From Tepidanaerobacter sp. EBM-38 (lineage in GTDB: Bacteria; Bacillota; Thermosediminibacteria; Thermosediminibacterales; Tepidanaerobacteraceae), in NCBI GenBank assembly GCA_001896545.1, contig MPOT01000106.1, positions 1 to 60,432 of the forward strand: a stretch of 60,432 nucleotides of DNA, written 5' to 3'. Position numbers and translations under genes: made by a program. Shown one piece after another: positions 38,600 through 47,238 of this stretch. Every line of letters starts with the position of its first letter. Position 1 is the first letter of the stretch. The notes under the pieces were generated by a model, which searched no databases, was not told where the DNA came from, and saw only the letters and a program-made list of their open reading frames with translations.

Positions 38600-38630
38600 A
38601 AACAAAGTCCCGTAAATGAAGCTACGGGAC
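38600..38630 (-). terminator. Terminator after acpP
   Basis: GTCCCGTA/TACGGGAC perfect 8-bp stem with an 8-base loop, followed on the minus strand by TTTGTTTTTAT. It begins 10 bases past the acpP stop and probably sets a high acpP to fabF ratio by partial termination. Confidence 0.75.
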
Positions 38631-38639
38631 GTTTTAGTA

Positions 38640-38879
38640 TTATGCGGAATGGTTTTTTATATAATCTATAACATTTTGTACAGTCTTTATTTTTTCCGCA
38701 TCTTCATCAGGTATTTCTATATCGAATTCTTCTTCGAAAGCCATTATCAATTCAACAATATCAAGAGAGTCGGCTCCTAAATCATCAATAAATGAAGCAT
38801 CTGGAACAACCTCATCCTCATCTATACTTAATTGATCCGCAATAATTTGTTTTATTTTATCTAATACCTCTGCATCCAC
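38640..38879 (-). CDS. acpP: Acyl carrier protein
   Basis: A 79-residue acidic protein with the phosphopantetheine attachment motif [18 protein letters not shown]; the modified Ser is residue 38. It starts at a GTG preceded by GGGAGGTG at 7 bases. Located between fabG and fabF. Confidence 0.98.
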   Translation of the reverse strand: MDAEVLDKIKQIIADQLSIDEDEVVPDASFIDDLGADSLDIVELIMAFEEEFDIEIPDEDAEKIKTVQNVIDYIKNHSA

Positions 38880-39009
38880 TGTCTTTCACCTCCCTTCCCA
38901 GTTTCATGCCCTAGCGCTTTATTTATTTTATACCATTTTATAGTTTACTATAGAAATCAAAAATTTTAAATCAGCTTTCTATATAAAATAATACTTCTTA
39001 GCTAATCAA

Positions 39010-39750
39010 TTATAAGGTCAAGCCGCCGTCAACAGCAATTACTTGGCCTGTTATGTAATCAGCTTTTTTTGATGCCAAAAAGGCTACAAGGTTAGCTACA
39101 TCCTCAGGCATTCCCACTCTTTTTAAAGGTATATTTTTACCAATATCGGCATCTTTTTCAAGTAAAGAGAAGGTCATATCAGTTTTTATAAAGCCTGGTG
39201 CAACTGCATTTACCGTAATACCTCGGCTTCCTAATTCTTTTGCAAGGGATTTGGTAAAACCTATTATACCTGCCTTAGCTGCTGCATAATTAACCTGACC
39301 GGCATTGCCATAAATACCTACAATAGAGGAAATATTTATTATTTTTCCTTCTTTTTGTTTAACCATATATTTCGCACAGGCTTTTGAAGTATTAAAAACA
39401 CCTTTTAGGTTTACATCAAGCACCTTATCCCAATCTTTTTCTGTCATTCTAAGAATTAAAGCATCTCTTGCAACACCTGCATTGTTAACTAAAATATCTA
39501 TCTTCCCAAATTCATTATATACATCATCAACCATATTTACTACCTGGTCAAAACTAGATACATCAGCTTTATACATTTTAGCTTTTTTCCCTAGAAGCTC
39601 TATTTCATTTACTACCTGTGCTGCAGCCTTTTCGTCAGAAGAATAATTAACAATAACGTCAGCACCGCTTCTAGCCAATTCCAAGCAGATACTCCTTCCA
39701 ATACCTCTTGAGCCGCCTGTAACCAAGCATACTTTATCTGTAATATCCAT
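39010..39750 (-). CDS. fabG: 3-oxoacyl-[acyl-carrier-protein] reductase
   Basis: A 246-residue short-chain dehydrogenase reducing 3-ketoacyl-ACP with NADPH. Cofactor motif TGGSRGIGRSI (11-21), NNAG at 89-92, catalytic Ser in INISSIVG (about 141) and Tyr155/Lys159 in NYAAAKAG. The start is 3 bases after the fabD stop. Confidence 0.97.
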   Translation of the reverse strand: MDITDKVCLVTGGSRGIGRSICLELARSGADVIVNYSSDEKAAAQVVNEIELLGKKAKMYKADVSSFDQVVNMVDDVYNEFGKIDILVNNAGVARDALILRMTEKDWDKVLDVNLKGVFNTSKACAKYMVKQKEGKIINISSIVGIYGNAGQVNYAAAKAGIIGFTKSLAKELGSRGITVNAVAPGFIKTDMTFSLLEKDADIGKNIPLKRVGMPEDVANLVAFLASKKADYITGQVIAVDGGLTL

Positions 39751-39753
39751 TGC

Positions 39754-40689
39754 TCAGCCTCCAAAATAATTAATCGTCTTATAGAGCGATTCTACATCTT
39801 CCACATTTAAAACTGTCAGGCTTTTATTTATTTTTTTCATAAATCCACTTAATACCCTACCCGGGCCTACCTCAATAAATATTTCAGCACCATAGTCTAT
39901 CATACATCGAATACAGTCTTCCCAAAATACAGGAGAAAACACTTGCTTTATAAGTAGCTGTTTAATTTCACAGCTATTTCTAACAATCTCAGCATTAACA
40001 TTTGAAACTACCGGAATTTTACCATCTATTATTTTAACTTTATCTAATTCATTTGCTAACTTATCAGCAGCTGGTTTAAGCAGACTGCAATGAAACGGCG
40101 CACTAACAGCAAGTATTACTGCTTTTTTTGCCCCTCTAGCTTTTGCTAGCTCAATTGCTTTCTTTACTGCTTTAACCTCACCGGCCAGAACTATCTGACC
40201 TGGACAATTGAAATTGGCTGCCTGGACTATTCCTTCCTCTGAAGCAATATCGCAAATTTGCAATACTTCTTCTCTTTCAAGGCCTAAAATAGCAGCCATA
40301 GTTCCTTCTCCAAGAGGTACCGCTTCTTGCATATATTTGCCACGTTTTTGCACTAATGGTACTGCTTGATTAAACTCTATAGACTCAGCGGCAACCAGTG
40401 CAGAATATTCACCGATGCTTAAACCTGCAACTATATCCGGCATAATCCCTTTATCTTTTAATATGGAAAAACATGCTATACTATGTGTTAAAATAGCCGG
40501 TTGTGTATTAATTGTTTCTTGTAATTTTTCATCCGGACCATTAAAGCATATCTCTGATATCTTTTCTCCCAAGGATTCATCAGCTTCATCAAATATTCTA
40601 CGTGCTATAGGGAACTGATCATACAAATCTTTACCCATACCAACATTTTGTGCACCCTGCCCCGGGAAAATAAATGCTATCTTGCCCAC
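39754..40689 (-). CDS. fabD: Malonyl CoA-acyl carrier protein transacylase
   Basis: A 311-residue enzyme loading malonate on ACP. It starts IAFIFPGQGAQNVGMGKDLY. The nucleophile Ser91 is in VAGLSIGEYSAL, where the usual GHSLGE reads GLSIGE, a variant I believe is common in Clostridia. The catalytic His lies in SAPFHCSLLKPA. It starts at a GTG with AAGGAGG upstream. Confidence 0.97.
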   Translation of the reverse strand: MGKIAFIFPGQGAQNVGMGKDLYDQFPIARRIFDEADESLGEKISEICFNGPDEKLQETINTQPAILTHSIACFSILKDKGIMPDIVAGLSIGEYSALVAAESIEFNQAVPLVQKRGKYMQEAVPLGEGTMAAILGLEREEVLQICDIASEEGIVQAANFNCPGQIVLAGEVKAVKKAIELAKARGAKKAVILAVSAPFHCSLLKPAADKLANELDKVKIIDGKIPVVSNVNAEIVRNSCEIKQLLIKQVFSPVFWEDCIRCMIDYGAEIFIEVGPGRVLSGFMKKINKSLTVLNVEDVESLYKTINYFGG

Positions 40690-40704
40690 GCGGTAACCTC
40701 CTTG

Positions 40705-41646
40705 TTAAATTAAATTATGTAGTCTTTTTACTAAATCTTCAGCATCCATAATAATATCTTTTATAATGTCCGCAGCAGGTTTTATATCCTTAATCAAACC
40801 GGAAATCTGGCCTGCCATTACAGAGCCATTATCAACATCTCCTTCAACAACTGCTAATCTGAGCTTACCACTGCCAAGTTCGTCTAATTCATCAATCGAA
40901 GCACATCTTTCTTCCAGTTCTTCGAAGCGATTGGTTAATTTATTTTTCAAAACTCTCACTGGATGCCCAGTAGTTTTTCCAGTTATTACCGTGCTTCTAT
41001 CTTTTGCCTTAACTATTGCTTCTTTAAAATTTTTATTTGCTGTGCATTCTTTTGCACATACAAAGCGAGTACCCATTTGGACGCCTTCAGCACCCAAGGC
41101 CAAAGCAGCAACAAATCCTCTTGCATCTGCTATTCCGCCGGCTGCAATAACTGGTATTTTGACAGCATCAACTACCTGAGGAACCATCGCCATAGTAGTT
41201 AATTCGCCTATATGCCCGCCACATTCCATGCCTTCGGCAATTAAAGCATCTACGCCAGACTTTTCCAGCCTACGCGCCAACGCCACTGATGAAACAACCG
41301 GTATTACCTTGGTACCTGACTGTTTTAATCGAGAGATGTACTTGCCAGGATTTCCGGCACCTGTAGTTATTACTTGCACTCTTTCTTCCAAGATAACATT
41401 TATAACTTCATCGACATATGGCGACATAAAATAAACATTAACGCCAAAAGGTCTATCTGTAAGATTTTTAGTTTTTTTTATCTCATTTCTGACAAATTCA
41501 GGCGGAGCACTACCAGCTCCAATTATTCCAAGCCCTCCAGCATTTGACACTGCTGCTGCAAGTTCTGCCGTTGCTACCCAAGCCATGCCACCTTGTATTA
41601 TGGGGTATTTGATATTCAGTAAATCGCAAACTCTAGTATCAAACAT
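40705..41646 (-). CDS. fabK: Enoyl-[acyl-carrier-protein] reductase II (FMN)
   Basis: A 313-residue TIM-barrel flavoprotein of the FabK/nitronate monooxygenase group. It starts with CDLLNIKYPIIQGGMAWVAT. AAGGIADARGFVAALALGAEG is the FMN-phosphate region and GTRFVCAKECTA follows. Its place in the fab operon supports FabK rather than nitronate monooxygenase. No FabI or FabZ is in the window. Confidence 0.93.
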   Translation of the reverse strand: MFDTRVCDLLNIKYPIIQGGMAWVATAELAAAVSNAGGLGIIGAGSAPPEFVRNEIKKTKNLTDRPFGVNVYFMSPYVDEVINVILEERVQVITTGAGNPGKYISRLKQSGTKVIPVVSSVALARRLEKSGVDALIAEGMECGGHIGELTTMAMVPQVVDAVKIPVIAAGGIADARGFVAALALGAEGVQMGTRFVCAKECTANKNFKEAIVKAKDRSTVITGKTTGHPVRVLKNKLTNRFEELEERCASIDELDELGSGKLRLAVVEGDVDNGSVMAGQISGLIKDIKPAADIIKDIIMDAEDLVKRLHNLI

Positions 41647-41695
41647 TTTATTTCCTCCTAGGCATCACAGCCGTTTCTATTTTACTACTCCGATT

Positions 41696-42676
41696 TTACA
41701 AACTCCAATCGATAAGGTTTGCACCCCATGTTAATCCGGCTCCAAATCCTACTAATACTATCTTGTGCCCTTTTTTTATTTTTCCAGTATGAAAAGCTTC
41801 GTCTAGTGCTACCGGAATGGATGCAGACGACATATTTCCATATTTGTCTAGATTTATTACCACATGCTCTCGTGGAAACTTTAGTCGTTTTATAGCTGCT
41901 TCAATAATCCTTATATTGGCTTGGTGTGGAATAATATAATCTATGTCTTCCAATGAAAGGTTAGACTTTTCAATAACTTTTTTGGTACAATCCTCAAAAA
42001 TTCTAACCGCAAATTTGAATACTTCATTGCCTTCCATTTTTATATAATGCCTGCGATTTTCTATTGTATCGAAGCTGGCGGGCTCCTTCGTACCCCCGGC
42101 CGGTAATTCAAGAAGTTCTGACCCACCGCCATCTGCACCTAAAATACTAGCTAACACTCCTCCAGCCTCGACTTCGCTTAAAACAACCGCACCGGCACCA
42201 TCACCAAATAGCACACAGGTATTTCTATCTTCCCAGTCAGTTAGCTTTGAAAGCACTTCACTTCCAACTACAAGAACATTTTTATATTGTCCCGCCATGA
42301 TGTATTGGGTCGCAGTAGTCAATGCATAAATAAATCCACTGCAAGCAGCTTGAATATCTAGTGCAGCAGCATTTTTTGCACCAATTTTATTTTGTATAAT
42401 GCAAGCTGTAGCAGGGAATATTCTATCCGGACTCGAGGAAGCTGAAATAATCAAATCAATATCTTCAGGTTTTAAATTAGCATCTTTGATAGCCAATTTT
42501 GCTGCCTCAGCTCCTAAATCCGAAGAACAAATATTGTAATCAGCCTTTCTCCTATTAGATATCCCAGTTCTCTCAATAATCCATTCATTAGATGTGTCAA
42601 CAATCTTTTCCAGGTCAAAATTAGATATAACTTTATCTGGCACATAAGAACCAATTCCAATAATTCCAGCTCTCAT
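41696..42676 (-). CDS. fabH: 3-oxoacyl-[acyl-carrier-protein] synthase III
   Basis: The 326-residue condensing enzyme starting fatty-acid synthesis from acyl-CoA and malonyl-ACP. Catalytic Cys112 is in IQAACSGFIYAL. The His is in IPHQANIRI and the Asn in YGNMSSASIP. It lies between plsX and fabK. Confidence 0.97.
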   Translation of the reverse strand: MRAGIIGIGSYVPDKVISNFDLEKIVDTSNEWIIERTGISNRRKADYNICSSDLGAEAAKLAIKDANLKPEDIDLIISASSSPDRIFPATACIIQNKIGAKNAAALDIQAACSGFIYALTTATQYIMAGQYKNVLVVGSEVLSKLTDWEDRNTCVLFGDGAGAVVLSEVEAGGVLASILGADGGGSELLELPAGGTKEPASFDTIENRRHYIKMEGNEVFKFAVRIFEDCTKKVIEKSNLSLEDIDYIIPHQANIRIIEAAIKRLKFPREHVVINLDKYGNMSSASIPVALDEAFHTGKIKKGHKIVLVGFGAGLTWGANLIDWSL

Positions 42677-42693
42677 TTTAATTATTTCTCCTT

Positions 42694-43680
42694 TTATAAG
42701 GTCACTTCGAGGTTTTGCTTCAATTTTTCACTGATGTTTGCTTCGACAAATCTGCAAGCAGCTTTAATACCATTTGCAATAGCCTTTCTATCTGAAGAGC
42801 CATGACATTTAATTAGTACTCCATCAATACCTAAAAACATGGCTCCACCATGTTCGGAATAGTCCATGCTCGCTCGAACTTTATTTATTGCCGGTTTCAT
42901 CAACGCTGCACCCAACGAATACACGATATTGCTTTTTATTTCCTGTTTTAATTGTTTGAATATATACATTCCAAATCCTTCTACTGTCTTTAAAAATATA
43001 TTTCCGGTAAAACCATCGCAAACTACTACATCAACATTACCGTCAAATATATTTCGTGATTCTATATTTCCAACGAAATTAATATTTTCTAACCGGTTCA
43101 AATCAGAATATGCCGCTTTTATCACTGAATTACCTTTTTCTTTTTCGGTACCTATATTCATCAGGCCCACGCTTGGGTTTTTCCTATTTAAAATTTCAGC
43201 CGAATAGATACTTCCCATTATGGCAAATTGAACCAAGTTTTTGGATTTCACCTCACTATTTGCTCCAATATCCAACAGTAGAACCGGATTTTTAGCAGTG
43301 GGAAACAGAGTAGCAATAGCTGGTCTATCAATACCTTCTAATCGGCCTAAAATAAATAATCCTCCAGCCATTAATGCTCCAGTGCTACCCGCCGATACCA
43401 TTGCATGAGCCTTACCTTCCTTTAATAGTCTTAGCCCTTTAACTATGGATGAATCCTTTTTTTTTCGAATAGCAGCTACAGGTTGCTCGTCATATGTAAT
43501 TATTTCTTCAGCATTTACTATTTCAATAGATTTTTTAGATGCTTGCAAGTAAGGTTTTATCTTGCTTTCATTGCCTACCAAAATAATTTCTATATCCGGA
43601 TTATTTGAAGCGTCAATAGCACCTTTAACTATCTCTTCAGGAGCATGATCTCCCCCCATTGCATCAACTAAAATTTTCAA
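42694..43680 (-). CDS. plsX: Phosphate acyltransferase PlsX
   Basis: A 328-residue enzyme making acyl-phosphate from acyl-ACP for phospholipid synthesis. It starts with the invariant ILVDAMGGDHAPEEIVKGA. SAGSTGALMAGG and VVCDGFTGNIFLKT are further family blocks. The start is a TTG after a somewhat distant GGAGG. It follows fapR, as in Bacillus. Confidence 0.97.
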   Translation of the reverse strand: MKILVDAMGGDHAPEEIVKGAIDASNNPDIEIILVGNESKIKPYLQASKKSIEIVNAEEIITYDEQPVAAIRKKKDSSIVKGLRLLKEGKAHAMVSAGSTGALMAGGLFILGRLEGIDRPAIATLFPTAKNPVLLLDIGANSEVKSKNLVQFAIMGSIYSAEILNRKNPSVGLMNIGTEKEKGNSVIKAAYSDLNRLENINFVGNIESRNIFDGNVDVVVCDGFTGNIFLKTVEGFGMYIFKQLKQEIKSNIVYSLGAALMKPAINKVRASMDYSEHGGAMFLGIDGVLIKCHGSSDRKAIANGIKAACRFVEANISEKLKQNLEVTL

Positions 43681-43702
43681 TTACTGTCGCTGCCTCCTTT
43701 AT

Positions 43703-44287
43703 CTATATATCAGTATTGTTATCCTCTGCTTCAAGGGATACAAGGATAAATTTGCCTCTAAAAACCTCTTTTTGTTTAACATATGTCCTGACAAAAACGA
43801 ATTTCTTATTTCCTCGGACCCTTGTTACTTCTGCTTTAGCTACAAGTTTTTGGCCTGCATAGACCGGCAATTTATATTTGATGTTAGCAACTCCTGTTAA
43901 TGCAACCTTTGCATCAATTGTAGCTATAGCAAGAGAATTAGCTTGAGCAAAAATTATGTCACCTCTTATAACCTTCGTCTTTCCAAAAGTCATCTTATTC
44001 GTTGTTTCTAAAATTGATATTCCTCTTTTATCCAATTCAAGATCCACTAATTCCCCAACTATCTCGGCTACATCAATAGATCGAACTTTGGCATAGTTAT
44101 CTTCAGCTACTGCCCTAATCCTTTCTCTGAGCTCAGGTAGTTTTAATTCCATCCGGTCTAAGCGTATTGTCTGTACGCTTACATTGAATTTTTCTGCCAA
44201 CTCTTCATCATTTAAAAAAGGGTCTTCGGCAATTGTTTTAATAAGAAGCATTTGCCTTGTTTTTTTTGATAACCCTCTTTTTGACAA
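43703..44287 (-). CDS. fapR: Fatty acid and phospholipid biosynthesis regulator FapR
   Basis: A 194-residue repressor responding to malonyl-CoA. The N-terminal DeoR-like helix-turn-helix ([23 protein letters not shown], about 25-47) is linked to a C-terminal hot-dog effector domain ([43 protein letters not shown]). It starts at a TTG with GGGGTGAT upstream. A FapR-like operator overlaps its transcription start, so the operon is probably autoregulated. Confidence 0.96.
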   Translation of the reverse strand: MSKRGLSKKTRQMLLIKTIAEDPFLNDEELAEKFNVSVQTIRLDRMELKLPELRERIRAVAEDNYAKVRSIDVAEIVGELVDLELDKRGISILETTNKMTFGKTKVIRGDIIFAQANSLAIATIDAKVALTGVANIKYKLPVYAGQKLVAKAEVTRVRGNKKFVFVRTYVKQKEVFRGKFILVSLEAEDNNTDI

Positions 44288-44312
44288 TAAATCACCCCAA
44301 TATTAGTTGTTT

Positions 44313-44329
44313 TTAAGAGCAGATGCTAA
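44313..44329 (-). promoter_or_regulatory. FapR-like operator upstream of fapR
   Basis: Minus strand TTAGCATCTGCTCTTAA matches 13 of 17 bases of the recalled Bacillus FapR site TTAGTACCTAGTCTTAA, including both outer half-sites. It starts two bases after the -10 box, the position where repression of initiation is expected. Confidence 0.65.
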
Positions 44330-44330
44330 T

Positions 44331-44359
44331 AGTATATATTATATTAATTTAAAAATCAA
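44331..44359 (-). promoter_or_regulatory. Sigma-A-type promoter of the fapR operon
   Basis: Minus strand TTGATT, 17-base spacer, TATACT, about 45 bases before the fapR TTG. It would drive fapR-plsX-fabH-fabK-fabD-fabG-acpP. Confidence 0.65.
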
Positions 44360-44434
44360 TAGTTTACAATTTATAAAATTAAATCATATATTTTTTGAAC
44401 CTAACCTATCTACTTTAAAAATAAATTAATAAAT

Positions 44435-44476
44435 AAAGCCAAAAAGAGGTTTAAACTTAAACCTCTTTTTGGCTTT
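44435..44476 (-). terminator. Very long terminator overlapping the end of the phasin-like gene
   Basis: A perfect 19-bp stem with a 4-base loop, followed on the minus strand by a T-rich stretch (TTTATTTATT). The upstream arm includes the last codons (SQKEV) and the stop of the phasin-like gene. It closes the secD-secF unit before the fapR promoter. Confidence 0.88.
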
Positions 44477-44765
44477 GGATTTCATCCAATTGTTTTTCTA
44501 ATTCAGCAATTCTTTGTAAGATTTCATCTAACTCCGTCTTTTTGACAAGATTCATAGATGTAATTGCATTATCAACCTGTTCATTGATTTTTTGCTTTAA
44601 TTTTTCGCTTTCCTCCTGCATCCTGCACATGAGAGTATTCAAAGCATCTTTTCCTTCTTCTTGTGACATTTCACCTTTCTTAACAAGCTCTGAAATTACT
44701 TCTTCAGCCTTTTCTTTTGTAACGGTAGCAAGGCCAATTCCTGCATAAAGTATTTGTTTTAACAT
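44457..44765 (-). CDS. Phasin-like coiled-coil protein
   Basis: A 102-residue protein with an N-terminal hydrophobic patch (LKQILYAGIGLATVTKEKAEEVISELVKKGE), then continuous charged helices and a C-terminal heptad coiled coil (about 75-98). The first half resembles phasin/poly(hydroxyalkanoate)-granule-associated proteins (YvlB/YqfX-type small Firmicutes relatives). No catalytic motif is seen. It follows secF after 13 bases. Function unknown: a surface-binding or membrane-associated oligomer is possible. Confidence 0.7.
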   Translation of the reverse strand: MLKQILYAGIGLATVTKEKAEEVISELVKKGEMSQEEGKDALNTLMCRMQEESEKLKQKINEQVDNAITSMNLVKKTELDEILQRIAELEKQLDEIQSQKEV

Positions 44766-44778
44766 TGTTTCACCTCAC

Positions 44779-45648
44779 TTACGCTTTTGCTGTTTTGAGC
44801 TTTCCTCTAAACATTGACCATAAGGGGCTTGCAATAAATATTGAAGAGTATGTTCCGGCACTTATACCAACAATCAATGCTAATGTAAAATCCTTTATCG
44901 TTTCACCGCCTAGTAAAAATAAGGCCGTAATGGTTAAAAGCGTAGTCAGCGAAGTATTTACAGACCTTGTTATGGTCTGAGAAATGCTGAGATTAGCTAC
45001 TTCCTCAAAGGGAACTTTTCTCATATTTTTAAGATTTTCTCTGACCCGGTCAAAAATAACTATTGTATCATTTATAGAATATCCTACTATAGTAAGAATT
45101 ACTGCTATAATTGTACTGTCAACCGGAATGTAGAAAATCGCATAAAAACTTAAGACAATCAAAACATCATGTAATAATGCTAAAACTGCGGCTAACGCCG
45201 AATTGAATTCAAATCTGAAGGTTATATATATAAGCATTCCTATATTTGCTATAATCAAAGCAATAACAGCCTGTTTTTGTAATTCTTTGCCAATGATGGC
45301 ATCAATAGTTTCAGCCCTTACTAGCTTAGTATCCGGCCATTTTTGCTTTAATGCATCAAGAATCTCATCCTGCATTTCCTTTGATAAATCAACTGTCTTT
45401 ATTATTAACTCCTGCCCTGTGTCACCAGCTTTTTTAGCTTCAAAATCTATGTCAAGTTTTTCCAAAACATTCCTTGCTTCTGACAATTCATAAGTTTGAT
45501 GGATGTCAAAATGCAGCATATTGCCACCGGTAAAGTCAATACCCCAGTTAAAGCCACGCATTACCATGAACACAAGACCCAGAGCGATTATTGCGAGGGA
45601 AATACCAAACCATATATGTTTTTTTTCTATTATCTTATATACTTTCAC
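44779..45648 (-). CDS. secF: Protein translocase subunit SecF
   Basis: A 289-residue RND-type membrane protein assisting Sec export with the proton motive force. Six membrane helices, with GFNWGIDFTGGNMLHF in the first periplasmic segment and GYSINDTIVIFDRVREN in the fourth-helix region. The GTG at 45648 has GAGGTGG 5 bases upstream; the ORF's earlier GTG at 45657 lies in that site. It is 12 bases after the secD stop. Confidence 0.96.
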   Translation of the reverse strand: MKVYKIIEKKHIWFGISLAIIALGLVFMVMRGFNWGIDFTGGNMLHFDIHQTYELSEARNVLEKLDIDFEAKKAGDTGQELIIKTVDLSKEMQDEILDALKQKWPDTKLVRAETIDAIIGKELQKQAVIALIIANIGMLIYITFRFEFNSALAAVLALLHDVLIVLSFYAIFYIPVDSTIIAVILTIVGYSINDTIVIFDRVRENLKNMRKVPFEEVANLSISQTITRSVNTSLTTLLTITALFLLGGETIKDFTLALIVGISAGTYSSIFIASPLWSMFRGKLKTAKA

Positions 45649-45660
45649 TTTTTCCACCTC

Positions 45661-46902
45661 TTATACGCCAAAAAGTTTTTTGTTTGTAAATAACCGCGTA
45701 TTAACCAAATTTATCAATATCACCCTGGTTACGGTTATTGCCGTAAACATACTAACTACAATACCTATTATCAAAGTAACTGCAAAGCCTTTTATCGGCC
45801 CAGTTCCAAAATATAAAAGAACAATAGCTGCTATAATTGTAGTTATGTTTGAGTCAATAATTGTGGTAAGAGCCCGGTGAAATCCAGCATCTACTGCAGC
45901 TCTTAAAGTTTTACCATTTCTCAATTCTTCTTTCATTCTTTCAAAAATTAATACGTTTGCATCCACAGCCATACCTATCGAAAGGATAAAACCTGCAATA
46001 CCCGGCAATGTCAATGTTGCACCTATTGCTGAAAAAATTGTCAATACAAGCATTATATATACCAATAAAGAAAAATCTGCTACCAGGCCAGGGATTCTGT
46101 AATAGAACAGCATAAACAAGAAAACCAAAACTACTCCGATTAAACCGGCTTTTAAACTTTTATTCAGCGAATCAGCACCCAAAGTAGGACCGACAGTCAT
46201 TACCTGACGTTGCTCAAGATCAACGGGTAATGCACCGGCTCTTATAAGTGCAGCTAATTCTGCAGCATTTTCAATGCTTTGAATATTGGTTATAACCGCT
46301 TCACCGTTTGTTATTACATCTTGGACAGTTGGAGCCGATATTAGTTGTTCATCCAATACTATAGCAATAGGCTGTTTTAAATATTTCTCTGTTGCTTTAG
46401 CAAATTTTTTTGCACCCTCAGAGTCAAACTTCAAGCTTACCATTGGTTCATTCTGCTGGCCATAAACTGCTTTTGCATCCTTGACGTTATCTCCTGTCAG
46501 AATAACCTCATTGTCAGGCCCAACAAATTGAAGTGATGCTGTTTTACCAATAATTTCTAACGCCCGCTGCGAATCTTCCACTCCTGGAAGCTCTACTAAA
46601 ATCCTGGTATTCCCTTGCCTTACTATAACAGGCTCTGTAACTCCCAGTTGGTCGATTCTACTACGTATAACATTTTCCGCTCCTGTCATTTTTTCATCGG
46701 TTACTTTTTCACCAGGCTTTGGCTTAGCTTCAAGTAGGACCGACACACCACCTCGCAAATCAAGGCCCAGTTTTATGGATTCTTTTATAGGGATAATCTT
46801 ATATCCGGCTATTTGGAAACCACATAGTGTCGCATATGCTAAAATAGCTGCAACAATGACTATAGCGGCAATTTTTATGAGGCTTTTTGTTTTTGAATTC
46901 AT
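45661..46902 (-). CDS. secD: Protein translocase subunit SecD
   Basis: About 413 residues: one N-terminal membrane helix, the P1 periplasmic domain (GLDLRGGVSVLLE start; AENVIRSRIDQLGVTEPVI), and a C-terminal group of five helices containing GFILSIGMAVDANVLIFERMKEE. The ATG at 46902 (MNSKTKSLIK) is preferred; a TTG at 46938 has no ribosome binding site. A strong promoter precedes it. Confidence 0.96.
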   Translation of the reverse strand: MNSKTKSLIKIAAIVIVAAILAYATLCGFQIAGYKIIPIKESIKLGLDLRGGVSVLLEAKPKPGEKVTDEKMTGAENVIRSRIDQLGVTEPVIVRQGNTRILVELPGVEDSQRALEIIGKTASLQFVGPDNEVILTGDNVKDAKAVYGQQNEPMVSLKFDSEGAKKFAKATEKYLKQPIAIVLDEQLISAPTVQDVITNGEAVITNIQSIENAAELAALIRAGALPVDLEQRQVMTVGPTLGADSLNKSLKAGLIGVVLVFLFMLFYYRIPGLVADFSLLVYIMLVLTIFSAIGATLTLPGIAGFILSIGMAVDANVLIFERMKEELRNGKTLRAAVDAGFHRALTTIIDSNITTIIAAIVLLYFGTGPIKGFAVTLIIGIVVSMFTAITVTRVILINLVNTRLFTNKKLFGV

Positions 46903-46943
46903 CTTAGGTTTTTTCCCCCATTCTTTACGTTGATGCAATCTTA

Positions 46944-46973
46944 ATTATATATCTGGTTTTATTTACTTGTCAA
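46944..46973 (-). promoter_or_regulatory. Sigma-A-type promoter of secD-secF
   Basis: Minus strand TTGACA (perfect -35), 18-base spacer, TATAAT (perfect -10), about 40 bases before the secD ATG and directly after the scfA terminator. Confidence 0.8.
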
Positions 46974-46993
46974 TAAACTTGAATTATGCACAC

Positions 46994-47017
46994 AAAAAAT
47001 AGGGCCTTACAGGCCCT
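46994..47017 (-). terminator. Terminator after scfA
   Basis: AGGGCC/GGCCCT stem with a 5-base loop, followed on the minus strand by ATTTTTT. It begins directly after the scfA stop codon. Confidence 0.85.
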
Positions 47018-47167
47018 TTATTTTTCCTTGGAACATACCTGATTGGCTACAGTGCATGAGGTCTTACATGCTGACTGGCACGAAGATTGACATTCTCCAC
47101 AACCTTTGTACATAAGATCTTCTTTTTTGTTTAAGCAACCTTTATGTAAGGGTTTTATGTGTTTCAT
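47018..47167 (-). CDS. scfA: SCIFF ranthipeptide precursor (six cysteines in forty-five residues)
   Basis: A 49-residue precursor peptide. It starts MKHIK and ends with the near-invariant core CGECQSSCQSACKTSCTVAN followed by QVC. The six conserved cysteines are 23, 26, 30, 34, 38 and 45, plus an extra Cys11 in the leader. SCIFF peptides are found across Clostridia and receive thioether links from a radical-SAM/SPASM maturase (ScfB), usually encoded next door. Here no maturase lies between it and secD, and the upstream neighbour is the TIGR04086 gene. GGAG lies 9 bases before the ATG; promoter and terminator make it a single-gene unit. Confidence 0.95.
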   Translation of the reverse strand: MKHIKPLHKGCLNKKEDLMYKGCGECQSSCQSACKTSCTVANQVCSKEK

Positions 47168-47203
47168 TATTAGTTTCTCCTTCCATTACTATAATCTTAA
47201 AAT

Positions 47204-47232
47204 ATTATAGCATAAAATGCTAGTGTTGAAAA
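47204..47232 (-). promoter_or_regulatory. Promoter of scfA
   Basis: Minus strand TTTTCA, 17-base spacer, TATAAT, with an extended -10 (TGC before TATAAT), about 37 bases before the scfA ATG. It lies just after the TIGR04086 stop. Confidence 0.6.
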
Positions 47233-47238
47233 GACAAA

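Noticed and set aside
40415..40425. GLSIGE in FabD as a defective active site
   Set aside because: The nucleophile Ser and flanking Gly are present; the His to Leu change is, as far as I recall, common in Clostridia.
40766..41179. Long plus-strand open frames opposite fabK, fliI, secD and other genes
   Set aside because: Ser/Pro/Ala-rich antisense shadows of well-conserved genes without ribosome binding sites.
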